A DNA stretch of 64,000 bases from Ectocarpus siliculosus (Eukaryota; Sar; Phaeophyceae; Ectocarpales; Ectocarpaceae). Shown one piece after another: positions 22,301-34,332 of this stretch (positions are counted from its first letter, which is position 1; each line of letters starts with the position of its first letter). The position numbers were made by a program, and so were the translations under genes. The notes beneath the pieces are model-generated. The model was given only the letters and a program-made list of their open reading frames with translations. It was not told the DNA's origin and did not search any database. The stretch covers positions 1,557,601 to 1,621,600 of the forward strand of contig FN649749.1 of the NCBI GenBank assembly GCA_000310025.1, in the 5' to 3' direction.

Positions 22301-24330
22301 CGCCTCTATGCTCTCGCTGCATGCAGCATACCTTGGGGCCTACGCCTGTGGGTTGGCTGGTGGGAGAGCCCGCTACAGAAACGTTCTTGCGTGAAGACGA
22401 CGATCGTTTGACGTCGGAAGATGATACCTACTTGCCCAGACCACGTGCGTAATGCGCCCGCATCACCCCGATTCGGAAGCCATTATCCCGCTTCCCGACA
22501 CAACCCAACTACCCGATTCGAAAGCCAAAAGGATCCGTTTCCCCTCAAGAGAACGCCGTGTCTATCGTTAAAAATATCGCGTCTCGTGTCTTCGATTTCC
22601 CCCTCACGCGTTTCTCCTGCTACGTTGCTGGTCAACCAAGGTCCGCCTGTCTGGTGATGCTGTTGGGCGCTTCCACGATGACGGCGCTGGCGATGAACAT
22701 GGTCGGTCAGTCGGTGGTGATATTCAACGCTCTTCCAAACCTCTACACCTTTTTCATGGCGAGTGCTTCAGCATCGCATAGCTTTGTGATTTGTTTTGCG
22801 GTTTGCAGGCGCGAGGGGGTATGTGTTGCTGTGTGCGTTTTATGTGTTACCTAACCGTTTGTACAGAGTTTTCTTCCCGGGTTTGCTAACAAGAAGACGT
22901 CAGCCTTGCAGGTAACTGGATTTTAGAATGCTAGAACAGCGCTCTTGTGCGTGTATCGACCGTCCTTGTCTCTTTTTGTTTTTTCTTATTCCTCCGCCTC
23001 GGGTTCTTTGTCTCTCGCCCCCCCCCCCCCACCCACCCTGACGACACAACGCCCGCGACAGACGTAAAANNNNNNNNNNNNNNNNNNNNNNNNNNNNNNN
23101 NNNNNNNNNNNNNNNNNNNNNNNNNNNNNNNNNNNNNNNNNNNNNNNNNNNNNNNNNNNNNNNNNNNNNAACAGCTATGACCATGATTACGCCAAGCTCG
23201 AAATTAACGCTCACTAAAGGGAACAAAAGCTGGAGCTCCACCGCGGTGGCGGCCGCTCTAGAACTAGTGGATCCCCCGGGCTGCAGGAATTCGGCACGAG
23301 GTTAAAGAGTCTTTCCCAGGTTCATTGTCCGATTCTCTAAGTTGTTAAGGAAAATGGCTTCCTCCAAGGTTTTTCTTCTTCTCGGTCTTGCCTTTGCCGT
23401 TGTTCTCCTGGTCTCAGCTCGTGAGCTCGCTGAGACTACTCAAACCCAGGAGGCTGTACAAACTGACTCTGTGGAGGATGCCAAGTATGGTGGCCATGGG
23501 TATGGCTACGGACACGGCTACGGACACGGACACGGCCACGGTCCCCCCCCCCCCCCCCCCCCCCCGGCTGACGATGCCAGCTGTACTTCTTTATCTTGGT
23601 CTGCGGTTCTTGCTGCTACGGCAGTCGGACGATTCGACTGGCCGTCCTTTTCAGCACGGGCACGAGGAGAGTTGTTCCGTGGTTAGCGTCGGTAAGAGGG
23701 ACGGGTCAACGCAACCACGAGCTTAAAAAAGTTGAGCCTGGACAGGCGCGTCGTTTGGACGTCGTTGGGGCGAAAATCCCACTTGTGGCAGCAGCGCTAC
23801 CAGAGTTTATGATAGTTGTTGTAAGCGAATGGAAACATTGAAAGTGAAACGAGGAGACCTCTCCCTCTTCGTAGGCGTGAAGAATTGGATCTACATGTAG
23901 TAGGTGTGCGATCAAGCTGTTGTAAAAAATGCAAGCATTCAGAAAACACGGGTCGTTTCTTCTCAAAATGAGGCGCGTGGGGCCCGGACGCGGCACGGCA
24001 CTCGTCACCAGGGAGGGTCGATGTGGGTGCGGGAGTTAAACCTATACACACAGCCGCAGCACAGCCGCTGGGGTGGCAGCGCGAAAGCCACTGCGCCGCC
24101 AGAGGGGGGGCACACGGCAGACACGGAGCATGCCTAACGAACATACCTTCGCATCTGACACAGAGCAAGTGCCGAACGAGATGCCTTCGAATCTACTAAT
24201 TCCCAATGTAACCGTGCGGCAGGCGGCATTTGGCACTCAGAGCGGAGATGAGGCTAAAATCGCTGCGACGTCGTGCGTGTGTGTGAAAGGGCCCGAAACC
24301 AACGCCACTATCTCTGTGTGTCTCTCTTCT

Positions 24331-24381
<51 letters not shown>

Positions 24382-27300
24382 CTCTGTCTCTCTCTGTCTC
24401 TCTCCTTTTCCGAGCTAGGATAAATCACTCTCGGCTCTGTACGTATCTAACAGCCAAGAGGCGAGGTTCTCCCCCCTCCCCCCCCCCGGCTCACCAAGAA
24501 CATTCCACCCCGTACCCCCCCCAAACACAAGGGTGATGATGACACTACCAGCTTCTGGCTCATCCTTACAAAACGTAACCTGGGACACCGGGGAAAACCC
24601 GGCGTATCGCTGCGTCTCGGCATCGTAGGGACGCGACGTCAATGTTCTAACGGCTACGGCATGCGCGTACATCACCATACCCACCACCCGTGGTCACGGT
24701 GGTTGCGCCTTTGTCCTTCGCGTTCCTCTCGCAGGAACGAAACCACGTGTGTATGTGCCTGGTTCTCGGAGCCGGCTCGCTCGGGTTTCCTCTGTACGTC
24801 ATGTACGACGTCGGGGACGGGCCCTTCGCCGAGCTGTAAGCATCCTCAGACGGGTCGGGGATAGTTATTGTGCGCGTAGGTTGACGTGACTTCGCTTGTT
24901 CTTCTTCACGTCTGGGGGGCTTTAGTTGTCTCCATTCTGAGGCGCGGGAGGATTTGGTTTCCCCCGCGGTCGGATAGCTATTGAATTGAGTTTGCACCAT
25001 GCTGCCCTGTCCCGCTCCACTTTTGTCGAAGCTGCTCATGGTTTGCCGAGGTATCAACCATCGCACGCACATGCGACTCGTTCGCCTGGCCGTGTGGTAG
25101 CCACCAAGAGGGCGATTTGTATCCGAAAAGTATTTCAAATCGCCCGCGTTTCTCCACAAGAAACTCGAAAGTCCATTCATTTGTGGGAGGGAATGTTATT
25201 GAAACGAAATCGCCCAAGTGTCGTGTTTCCACCCCGCTGCACTCGTCAACATGACACGACCAAAAAAGTCCCCCGGGTTAAGAGGCACGGGCGACATCAG
25301 CCTGGTTGATGCGCAGGCACAAACCATCCGAAATATGCGCATATATTTGTATCTGCTTCGAGTGTTCTAGGTTTTGGCTCACCGTCACGATCCTTTCTTC
25401 AGTTGCACCGCACCGAAACAAGTCTTGCTGTCGCTGTCGCCGTGGTGGTTTCTTGTAATGATTCTCGTCCAACGGAGGCTTTTCGCCGAGCGTGCGGGGG
25501 TTTTGCTGTGGCGCGTCTCGATAGCGTCCCAGGCAATGGTGCTATCCCTCTACCCCCTCGTGTGGTGAGGCTTTTGCGGTCGGTCATCTTTGCCTGGTAG
25601 AGGTGTTCGGTTACAACGCAGACCGAGGAGTTTGCTGTTTGCGTGCTACCAAGTACCATCAGGCACCGACTCGGAAGTCGGTCATCATCGTCGTCGATTG
25701 GTTCGCGTAACTCCTAACGAAACCAGTTCTCACGTGCAGCAAGCAGGGCATCTTGCACCGTGCCTCGAGTCGGTCATCGTCATCGCCGGCGCCGGCGCCG
25801 TTGATCGAGTACAAAATTGATCCAAATTTCTTAGTACGTCCAAGTAGGGCATCTTGCGCTCCCTCTCAGATGTCCGGAGCCTTTGCTTGGACAACGACCG
25901 GCTTTTTTGATGATCGCCTGGGTTGGAACACCCGGCGTCCTTGTGCGTCCGTCGATCGCTGAAACGCTGCCTCTCCCTGCTGTCGCCTAACCACGTCATG
26001 CTGCAGGAAAACGGACGATATTTTCAACATCTCTCGAGAGCTTCGTGTCGTCATCGTCTTGACCTTCAGTACGACACGTGAGTATCTACGAGAGATAGAT
26101 CGAAGTTTAAAGTCTTCGGACCTTCAGTTTGACACGCGAGTGACAGAGAGAGAAATGTCGACCGGAATCGGCTTCCTCTTCATTGCGACACGTGAGTAAC
26201 AGCAAGACGTCGGTCGTCCGGCAGCCGACACTGATATGACATCGTTGCTCATGATATCCACCAGGAACCACACATTGAGCGCGCTTTATCATGAAGTAAG
26301 GTCGGAGAGGGCGTGTTTCGTTGCAATGCTGTTGAAATGATGTAGTGCGCGCTTCATCGATCGGCTGACAGCCCCGCCACGGTCTGGGGAACGTTTCTTC
26401 CGTTCTTGCACCGCTTGTGCCGTCACATGTACTGTATTAGTACGGCGAGCTCGTCTGCAGTTGTTGAAAATGGCGCCGTGGTTATGCTTTTCGTGTGTAC
26501 GCACGTGACAGATAAAAATAGTTTCGTTGTTGTTGTTGGTGTTGTTGCTGTTCTTGCTGCTGCACTTCACTCACCAGAAAGAGTACAAAGCCTTTGTTGG
26601 CGTGCGCGCAACTTACGGGGGGCGTAAAACCAGGGCACGTGTACGTTTCCGTATTCAGGCTAAAGTGGTACGCGAAAGTCACTCCTGTGGTGGGAATACT
26701 GTAGTAACCCGGCGCGGCATGAACGGTGTTACGGCCAAGGTTTCATGCGACAGATCTTGATGCTTGGACGACACTTATTTGCTCCAGGCAGACGGCAGAC
26801 GTTTCGATGCACATGTCATTTTAGATGCATTGTCCCCTGTTCAGCGTTTTTTTTGTTCGGACGGCAACGAACTCGTCTGCTTCACTCGTCGTTTGAGAGG
26901 AGTGCATGACATTTGATCTTATTCGATCAATCCTATGCATATGTTGGTAAGGAATCAAGTCTTCCACGAATCGAAGGCTGATAGAAGAAGAACGTGAGAC
27001 TCTCGTGATTTCGTATGCACCAAAGTACCTCGTATGCCTGGCCATGACCGCTTAAGAGCGCGGGTTCTTCTCCAACTTGGTCTTGTTTGAAGATTTTGGC
27101 CTACGGCGGAGGCACACTTTTTCCGCTGTGGGAAGTCCCTCGAGACTAGAAAACGTGACGGTCTCTCACCAAAACCCGAGCGATTTACCCCAACAGGCCC
27201 ATGCGGCAGGTCTCCTGTCCGTGGCACTTGCTGCTGTCGCAGCCCTCTCTCGTAGCATTCCCTTGTCCGTCTCGTGATCATGCAACTTACCTTACCCCCC

Positions 27301-27608
27301 ACCCGCATCTTGTGGCAGTCATCGGGCATTTCGGGGACAACCATTCTAGCGAGGATGTCGCCCGTTGGGTCAACACGAGAATCATGGGCTTCATCTCGGC
27401 GACCGTCATATTTTTCTTGAGGTGAATAAAGTACTAAAGAAATATGCAGCGATTTAGAGAAGAAAAAAGGGAGACAACGATATTATAAATAGTGAGAGTG
27501 AGTGTGTGTGTGTGTTTATTGTTAACATCGACAGCGCTAACCGGCTGGCCAATGAAAAGACATCAGTCTTAGTGCTGTTGAAAACTCAAAACACTTCTTG
27601 CCATGAAC

Positions 27609-27668
<60 letters not shown>

Positions 27669-30600
27669 CAGACAGAGCACACACAGAGCACACACAGAGC
27701 ACACGCTTGTACCGAGGTGGTATGAGGCGGTGCTCCACATCATTCGGCCGCGTCAATCGGTGTTCCAGACGAAGAAGTGGCCGCCGTGCGATCTTCCTGA
27801 CTATTTAACAAATATGTACCGCATTAATGGAAGTATAAAATCAGCTTCCATGGAAGTTGGATCTACTTCCATGGAAGATCATACCAGCTCCATGGGAGCT
27901 ACTCGTTTCGCACTTCCATGGAAATAAAGATATGAAATATGGATGTGCCGCTTCCATGGAAGTTAGCTTCCACGGAAGTCCCGTGGAAACTCCATGGAAG
28001 TAGAATAGCTTCCATAGAAGTCGAGCCTTAGGCTTCCATGGAAGTTATTCAAAACAGGTTTAGGGCTGCTTCCATGGAAGCATTCAGCCTCGGGTTAGCT
28101 TCCACTGTCTTATCGGGGTTAAGGTTAGGGGAGCTGGAATGACCACATATCCAGACGCTTCGGTGGAAGTTTTTTTCATGGAATTTTCGGTTCTTCCACC
28201 GAAGTCGGGTCCGACCTCTGTCACTCACTTCTATGGAAGCTGCCTTCATGGGAGTGTTCGTGCTTCCACGGAAGTATCAGAGACTCTGTGAAGCGAGGAG
28301 CTTCCATGAAGGTAGTACTGCCATGGAAGCTCGTCGCGCTTCCGTGGAAGTCTGAAATACATCCTCCATGGAAGCAACGAACGGTTTATATCGGGTGCTT
28401 CCATGGAAGCGGATCAACTTCCATGGAAGCAGAACAACTTCCATGGGAGTTGTTTTCCGCTTCCATGGACGCATCAGGGAAGCTAGCACCCGAAACAGAC
28501 GAACAGATTCCATGAAAGTCAATTTGACTTTCATGGAAGCTTATTCCATTTGTAGTGTAGGTTACCTCCGCCGTATGTCATTAGGCGGATACCTGTAGCC
28601 ATGACAGCATCGCCTGGGATGTGTGTGCGTAGGTGTGTTCCGCCATACCACCACCACCGCCATCACCACCACCACCGTCGTTCCCGTCAATGAAGTGTTC
28701 CCTCCAGCCACATACCACCGCAACCCCCCGGTAGCCCTGCGGCCTCGCTGGGGGACCAGACCACACCTTTTGTCGCCCCCACCTCTATGCACGCATCAAA
28801 TTGATGGTTTTGAAGAGAGTAATCGTTCCGCCGCTAGAGTACGCCGGAGAAGTATGGGAAGGTAATAAGAAGGTAGTCAACAGAGCTTGAGGCAGCGCAG
28901 ATGAAAACAGCGAAAGTCATCCTATGATGCTCCAAGCGCATAGGTAATGCAGCCGTCGGGGCAGAACTGGGGATCCGATCCCTACGATCGGGAAGAGACG
29001 CAAGGAAGCTGACATGGCACATGGCAGTATCGCATATGCGGTATGGGAAAGGAGAGGTTACGGAGAATAGCTTGGAAGGCGGAGTGGGCAAACAGAAGAG
29101 GGGTAGATAATCCACGGAGTGGGTCAGGGTTGTAGGTGAGGGTTCGAGACTGACGAAGGCGATACGCTGGATACGGACGGGCCAAAAGGGTTCAAGGAGA
29201 AGACATCTGTTGCTTTTGCCGAGAGAGAAGAACATAATCTAAGAAAAGAAAGGAAGGATAAGGTGGGCATAGAAGTGTACGGAATGTTGAAAGGAATAAT
29301 AGGTACCTATATGGACCCGTGGATACAGGGACAAAGCTGAAGGTCAAATTCAGGACCGGGGATATTGGCATTCGAGAACGTAGACGAAGACATACGAAGG
29401 CAGACGATGAAGACTCCAAATTCAAATGTGATTGCGGCTCCGAGTGCGAAGACCGTGTTCATGTAGTCGCAGAATGTCGACTGTACAAGAAGGAAAGGGA
29501 AGGGTACATTGATGAGCTGGGAAAAGCAGAAGAAAAGTACAGGAAGATGTTTGAGGCATGGATAGCCAGGAGAAGACGTTAGCTGTACTGGGGCATAGGA
29601 AGTGGGCTGAAAGGGCGGGAAGTGATATCGGTAGGATAGATGAAATAGGGACGACATTTTGAGCCACCTTTGGCAAAGTAGGAAGGAACGATAGGCCATC
29701 GGTGATCGGTCCTGTGGGAAAAATGCTCCGTCCTCTCGAGGACGCATGATCAATGGTCTGACCGCTAAGGCTTGCAAAACATATAGAGTACGCCTCCTCC
29801 CCCCCTCCCCCCTTTTGCCCTGCAACCCCTGTCAAAACTCAACTTCGCCATTTCGAAAATCACGAGAGCCGCTGGACTTCCAGTCAGCGGTCATCGAGCT
29901 GTTCACTAAAACCAATGCTGGAGTCTGTCTACCTGTTAGGCCACCAACTGTCGGAGTTCACCCCCACCCAGGGTTTGCCTTCCCTGTGTCTTGACCACAA
30001 CGATTTCACCCCAAATCGCCGCTCGATGAATCATTCGATGCTCATTTAACCCTGCTTGGCTTTGTACCCTGGCGTCTCCCGTGACCATCATACATCTCAG
30101 TCTGGGGCTGCCTATCCGGCAGCTTGTGTTCGATCCCCTCGAATCGTCGGACCCCCGGGTCTCCAGGGCCCTGGCCAAGCGCAGACAGGGCCGCCTCGGG
30201 TAAGCAGCAAGCGACTACCAGCGCCTTGAAGAAATCTTGCGTTCAACTCGTCGTCGCGGCCGCCCGTGGGTTGCTGCCTTCCTTCCCTGTTGCGATTTTC
30301 GGTGTGTCGTTCCTTGTTGACCCGCCGTCCGGCTATGTACACCGAAGAGGTAGCCACTGGGTAGGGCTAGGTTTAGGGAAATAGATGTATCATCTTCGGA
30401 CTAATGGTGGATCGCAAGTGGCAGCTCCGAGGCGTTGTCAGAGAGTAGGACCCCTCTGCTGTTTGGCGGGCGCGTCCCTCTTCCAAGCTTCGCGGTGTGC
30501 AACCAACACACGCCTCCCACGGGGATTGATTCGACGTATGCGTGGTTTCACAAATACTGCCGGAAAATCTTTGTGGGTACCAGGCCTTGGATGATGCTAC

Positions 30601-33600
30601 CGTTCGAATTGGGCCGAACCTCAATCACAGAAATGGCGTCTGTGGATGTCGGTTGCGGGTGGGAGGCGTCTCTTTATTGCTATGGGGACGTTGCATCTTT
30701 ATGTAGGTAGACCACCAGCGTGAAAACATCGCCCAAGGAAGAACTCCGTGCGGAACGTACTTACCGTCATTCACACATTCCTCAGAGTCCCGGACTTGAG
30801 ATGCGGAGATCTCGGGCACCACATTCAGTAATAGAGTGCCCGCCCCCTTCCCTGCCTTCATGTCCAGGCCTGAGTCGACGACAACCCCTTGCTGCACGAG
30901 CAGTGCTGGCTCGGAGTTTTCCGGCGTGAACACGCTTGCTCTTTGGACGTACGAGAAGGTGAGAACAACTACGCCTTTGTGAGAGAGAGAGAGAGAGCTA
31001 AGAGCACGAACAACAACTGCGCCACTTTTTGACTTGCGGAGATCGCCTTGTAGTGAAGAATAACGTTCACTCCTCGATAGCGAAGTTCCAAACCCTTCTC
31101 AGAGCACGAGTTGCGCCAGTACCACAAGCGACATACACCCGTGAGCCGGAGTGCCCTCCGCCGTCCCCCTCCTCCGGAGAAGTAAAGGACAAACAAATGC
31201 AGTAATCTCAAAAGGCATGCCTCCGAAAAAAACGCGCTCCACGTGTCCTCAGATGGACAGATGGCGATATGAAAAAGCAGTCCCCTTCGCACCCCTCGTC
31301 GACCGGGCGTGCCACCTATCTCGTGCTTGAAAGGGGAATTCAGGAATTCTTCTGGCGCTTGGCACCCTTAAGGGTTACTATTATTCTCGTGGTTTGTTGC
31401 TTTTGCGCTGGCGTGCGAACCGACAGGTGGAAGCCATGCCGAGCGTCTCCGTAGCCTTCCACGAGTTCTCCCGCAAGGCCCTGTGCCAAGAGTCCATCTT
31501 CTTCCTCAAGGACGTCACGAAGTGAGCGCTTTCGTTGGCTTGCTCAGCCTGTCTGTCACACGAATCCTTCACGCTTGCCTGCCCGGGGGCAAAATTATGT
31601 GCTAGATTTATTGATTCGAACGCCTGCGGCAGTACCGGAGCTAATTCGCTACATACTAGGAATGGAGACTCACGCGTCGCTGGGGGGTCGGAAAAGCACT
31701 GTAGGTGCGGCGGCAGGGTGAGGGTTAGCCCCTGCGCGAGGGTGTAGATAGCATTAAACAACAAGAGATAAAAAAACGGGTGCATGGAATCACAGCTTTC
31801 CTATGGGGGGGGGGCAAATGCCACATTGGTAACGAAATGAGCACGCCCCACCGGCGCCGGGCAAACGCGGATGGATACGTTCACGATACATCTCGCTCAT
31901 GTGCCCACACGAGCCTAAGCGCAAACGAGTCGACTTTTTTCCTTTTCGAAACCGTGATTAGGAACTTGGGGGCAGAAATTGTAAAAAGTGGACCGAGTAT
32001 ACAGATTTAACACATTTTTGAGACCTGCAGGGTCGAGTGCCTTGATTCATATTCTGTGCAGTCCATAGTTGGCTCGTGAGCCCCATTTTCTCTCTCTCTG
32101 AGGGTTCCGTAGCTGCGAAGTCCAGCGAAACGGCGACAACGCGCGGGTTGGTGGTTGTAACCGGCAACGTCCATCTGTTCATGTTGTGTGATTGTTGCCC
32201 GGCCAATGGCCTCATTGGACAGGTTCCAGTGTGACGGCTATAGCGACGCTGTTGATGACGGGGGCGGCGAAGACGGCGTTGGAGGCAACAAGTTTGCGGC
32301 CTTTACGGAACTCGTTCTGAGGTATATCGTCGACGGCGCCCCCGAACAAGTCAACATCAGGTACAGTACATAGGTCAAGATCGGGTGCAAAAGTACGGTG
32401 ACCCTCACGAGGTCAACGTCAGGCACAGTACATAGGTGAACATCAGGTACAACATTACATTGGCTTCAACTTATTCCGTCTGCTATGTACCATCTAAATG
32501 TTCTCTTTGGGTTCTTCGTGATGGAAGGATTGGATACTCTTGGTTCGCGGTCTTGTGACGTGCACGATATTATTTCAATAACATATCGTTTTCCGTCCAA
32601 CGCAAGGAGAACGTCCAGCACGATCTTGTTTTCAGAGACAGGTGAACACACACCGCGGAGGGTTGCACGCGGTCGATTTGTCTCTACTTCGTAGACGAGC
32701 GGAAAAAGTGATTTATCACGCGACGGGCGAGGAAGGACCCATCCTATTGCTTGATGCGGCCGCCAGTATCCACTCCGCCCTGATCCCCTTACCCGCTGCT
32801 GTTTGAGAACCACAGACAAAAACTCGCTCCCGATGACTTTACCGCTGTGAAGTCAAGCACGTTCGTGACAGGAAGGTGCTCGTGTCGTCACTCTTCGACG
32901 ACCTAGCGTCGTGCGCCACCCTCACCCGTTGTTTGACGAACCTGGAAAAGTGTTGTAGACAGTGAAATCCTGGCCTCCGACAACTTAGCCCCCGTGAAAT
33001 CAAGCACGTTCGCGATGGGAAGGTGCTCATGTCGTCACTCGTAGGCGACGTAGCACTGGGACGCCGAGAACATTATCCCTGACGCACACACCGTCCCTCC
33101 AGATGTAAACATGCTCCCATGGAGCACGCACAGTGGTTTGTTCGACGGTTTTGGCCGGACTTGTGTGGCGACGTGTTGACACTGCTGTAGGCGCTGTGGA
33201 TTTAAGTTTCAATCCGCCGTAAGCTCATCGTTTTGAAACAGCCGTGAGGGGGAGGACTCGCACCACGCTGCCGCCTCTCCCACCACACGAAGGTCTTGAA
33301 AACTAAGAAATTCGCGTGTTGCCCTCCCCCCCTGCCTCACCGGAAAACCTTTCTCCTGCTCCTGTGTCGCGGCAGCTCTGGCAACAAGGATGCAATCGTT
33401 GGTGTCTACGAAGCCGGGCAACTAGCGTTCTACGGCCTACCGTCCAGGGAGAGGAGGTATTGCTCTTTGCAGGGCGTGTAGAAGCTGAAATATAGTTTAC
33501 CCATCCGTATGGTGATCGTTATGCGTTTTACCGTCAGAAAACGCCATCATTATGTGATTTCAAATATGAAATGTATTTAGTCTTTGGTTTTATGGAGGAA

Positions 33601-34332
33601 ACGACAGACTAATTCACTCAGCGCTGACAAGTCTAGACAAATGGGTTGATGTCGGCAACCATAAAGGCTACTTGGGGACTCCTCATGACCAGAATCCTTC
33701 ACTGCGAGGAAGCCAAAAACGAACCATTAGACCAATAAGCTTACTCTGAACTCACAATATTTGAAGACTAATCAGGGTTTGATTTCGGCTCCTATTGCCA
33801 TATCTGGCCTACTTTGTGACAAAAGGATTTTGTCTTAAGCAGTGAAACCGGAGAGCCGATAGAACAAAAAATCTCGCAGAATTCATTGTGTTGAATGGTG
33901 TTGGAGTGAAAATGAAAACGGAAGCTGTCAGCCCATTGAGCCGATGAGGATAGCGCGGAGTTTCCATGGCCTGGTGGCCTCGACGGGCGCTCCGCTTTCC
34001 GTTCTTGGCCCTTGACACGTTGGATGAGTTCCTTTGGCAAGGCTCATTTCTCGGCCTGCTCCGTCCTCGCGGGGATTCGTGTTTCAGAGATCTAGCAACT
34101 AAGGCACGCGAAGCTGACTACGCCGCCCCCTCCCAACAGCTCCGTCCTCTCGAGGACGGTCTAGCCACTAGGCACGCAAAGCATAACTACGCCCCTCCCC
34201 GACAGGTTTGTCTTCGCAAACGCTTACGCGGAGGTGCGCTTCGTGTTGGAGAGCAATTTGATGGCCAAGTTTATTTCAACGGATGGATTCAAGAACGCCA
34301 TGGCGGAAGACCGGGCTAGAAACAGCGTCTAG
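19346..34332 (+). CDS. 7TM receptor-like protein with C-terminal RGS domain (gene A), about 16 exons, 5' end not found
   Basis: Exons with agreeing phases: about 19346-19617, 19923-20069, 21311-21416, 22641-22713, 22867-22911, 23581-23691, 24735-24835, 25403-25564, one unresolved (best guess ends 27251), 27319-27421, 30101-30199, 30868-30958, 31427-31521, 32223-32360, 33376-33456, 34206-34332 (TAG). Cys-rich and Ser/Tyr/Gly-rich extracellular sequence precedes TM1 (WFLLVVSSGLLVVMTGV). TM2 is LVMLLGASTMTALAM. TM3 runs into YGSRTIRLAVLFS. TM4 is in exon 24735, more TM sequence in 25403, and TM7 (GFISATVIFFL) is followed by SLGLPIRQLVFDPLESSDP. The RGS domain spans the last four exons: FHEFSRKALCQESIFFL, LRYIVDGAPEQVNIS, then FVLESNLMAKFISTDGF. 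It keeps the Glu and Asn expected at the G-alpha contact. RGS domains accelerate GTP hydrolysis by G-alpha, here probably at a membrane. The exon at 19346 is the least certain. The donor of exon 22641 has several in-phase options. Confidence 0.75.
20193..20634. mobile_element. Inverted-repeat element with GCCCATGGGC palindrome arrays (P1, copy in intron 2 of gene A)
   Basis: The left end reads TCTCCCTACTGTCTACAG and the right end, reverse-complemented, reads TCTCCCACACTACTGGCAG; both continue into AAACCGCC/AAACCATCC-type words and then CCCATGGG arrays. A core of about 210 bp (20345-20560, containing TTCAACCGGAACCAGTGT and a CCCTAA-like stretch) matches 41050-41275. No target-site duplication is evident. 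Confidence 0.65.
23070..23169. other. Assembly gap (100 N)
   Basis: A run of 100 N inside intron 5 of gene A, directly followed by cloning-vector sequence. Confidence 0.99.
23170..23300 (+). other. Cloning-vector contamination: pBluescript reverse-primer site, T3 promoter, polylinker, cDNA adapter
   Basis: It starts with AACAGCTATGACCATGATTA (M13 reverse region), then a T3 promoter with one base changed (ATTAACGCTCACTAAAGGG), then the ordered SacI, SacII, NotI, XbaI, SpeI, BamHI, SmaI, PstI and EcoRI sites, ending in GAATTCGGCACGAG, the EcoRI adapter of lambda ZAP cDNA libraries. This is recognised from established vector maps and is not genomic. Confidence 0.97.
23301..23541 (+). other. Foreign cDNA insert: N-terminal part of a plant-type glycine-rich secreted protein
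   Basis: After the adapter comes a 53-bp leader and an ATG at 23354. The product has a signal peptide (MASSKVFLLLGLAFAVVLLV, then SARELAE) followed by a Gly/His/Tyr repeat (GHGYGYGHGYGHGHGHG). This is the layout of land-plant cell-wall glycine-rich proteins of the type beginning with a hydrophobic leader and ARELAE. Codon and base use differ from the flanking alga. The frame then runs into a 23-bp poly-C (23543-23565), probably where the read failed and was falsely joined to algal DNA. Confidence 0.85.
24318..24405. repeat. (TC)n microsatellite
   Basis: A nearly pure TC run with a few interruptions, inside an intron of gene A. Confidence 0.95.
24565..24690 (+). repeat. R1-related fragment (tail only, inverted relative to copies 1-3)
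   Basis: It contains ACCCGGCGTATCGCTGCGTC, then CGACGTCAATGTTCTAACGG and CTACGGCATGCGCGTACATC, a diverged version of the R1 tail seen at 56400-56470. It lies in the intron just before the TM4 exon of gene A. Confidence 0.55.
27500..27672 (-). repeat. Dispersed repeat R5, copy 2 (inverted), plus GA microsatellite
   Basis: The reverse complement of 27500-27610 matches 16873-16980, including CTTTTCATTGGCCAGCCGGT. A GA run follows at 27622-27672. Confidence 0.65.
27840..28552. repeat. CTTCCATGGAAG palindrome array (P2), in an intron of gene A
   Basis: Roughly two dozen exact or one- to two-base variants of the 12-bp palindrome CTTCCATGGAAG occur in about 710 bp at irregular spacing, separated by non-repeated DNA. 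Near the middle is TTAAGGTTAGGGG, a telomere-like word. It is the same design as 57563-58395. Confidence 0.8.
28798..29800 (+). mobile_element. Degenerate 5'-truncated LINE (non-LTR retrotransposon) C-terminus and tail
   Basis: Broken reading frames give RVIVPPLEYAGEVWEG, later WQYRICGMGKERLRRIAW, and finally an open stretch at 29319-29582 with KCDCGSECEDRVHVVAECRL, the Cys/His cluster followed by Y..ER that typifies the end of many LINE reverse-transcriptase ORFs. Several stops and frameshifts separate the parts. The polymerase core is missing. The 3' part (29550-29790) is shared with the minus-strand fragment at 15575-15840. It lies in an intron of gene A. Confidence 0.65.
34070..34200 (+). 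repeat. Two LINE-tail-like segments just before the last exon of gene A
   Basis: The pieces ATCTAGCAACTAAGGCACGC and GGTCTAGCCACTAGGCACGC, each followed by a C-rich end, resemble the 3' tail of the LINE and R1 families. The second one's C-rich end forms the pyrimidine tract of the acceptor at 34205. Confidence 0.5.

Noticed and set aside
22741-22911. Alternative splice paths after TM2 of gene A (a 46-nt intron 22763-22808, or read-through to 22830)
   Set aside because: The 46-nt intron leads to a phase conflict with the TM3 exon at 23581. Read-through to 22830 keeps phase 0, but it adds an extra hydrophobic block and needs a 36-nt intron. Donors near 22713-22716 keep phase without either problem.
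23342-23686. 114-codon frame from the glycine-rich leader through poly-C into algal DNA
   Set aside because: It is a chimera of contaminating cDNA, a poly-C artefact and an exon of gene A read in another frame.
27840-28552. CRISPR-like array of spaced repeats
   Set aside because: Eukaryotic context, palindromic 12-bp words, irregular spacing and no cas genes.
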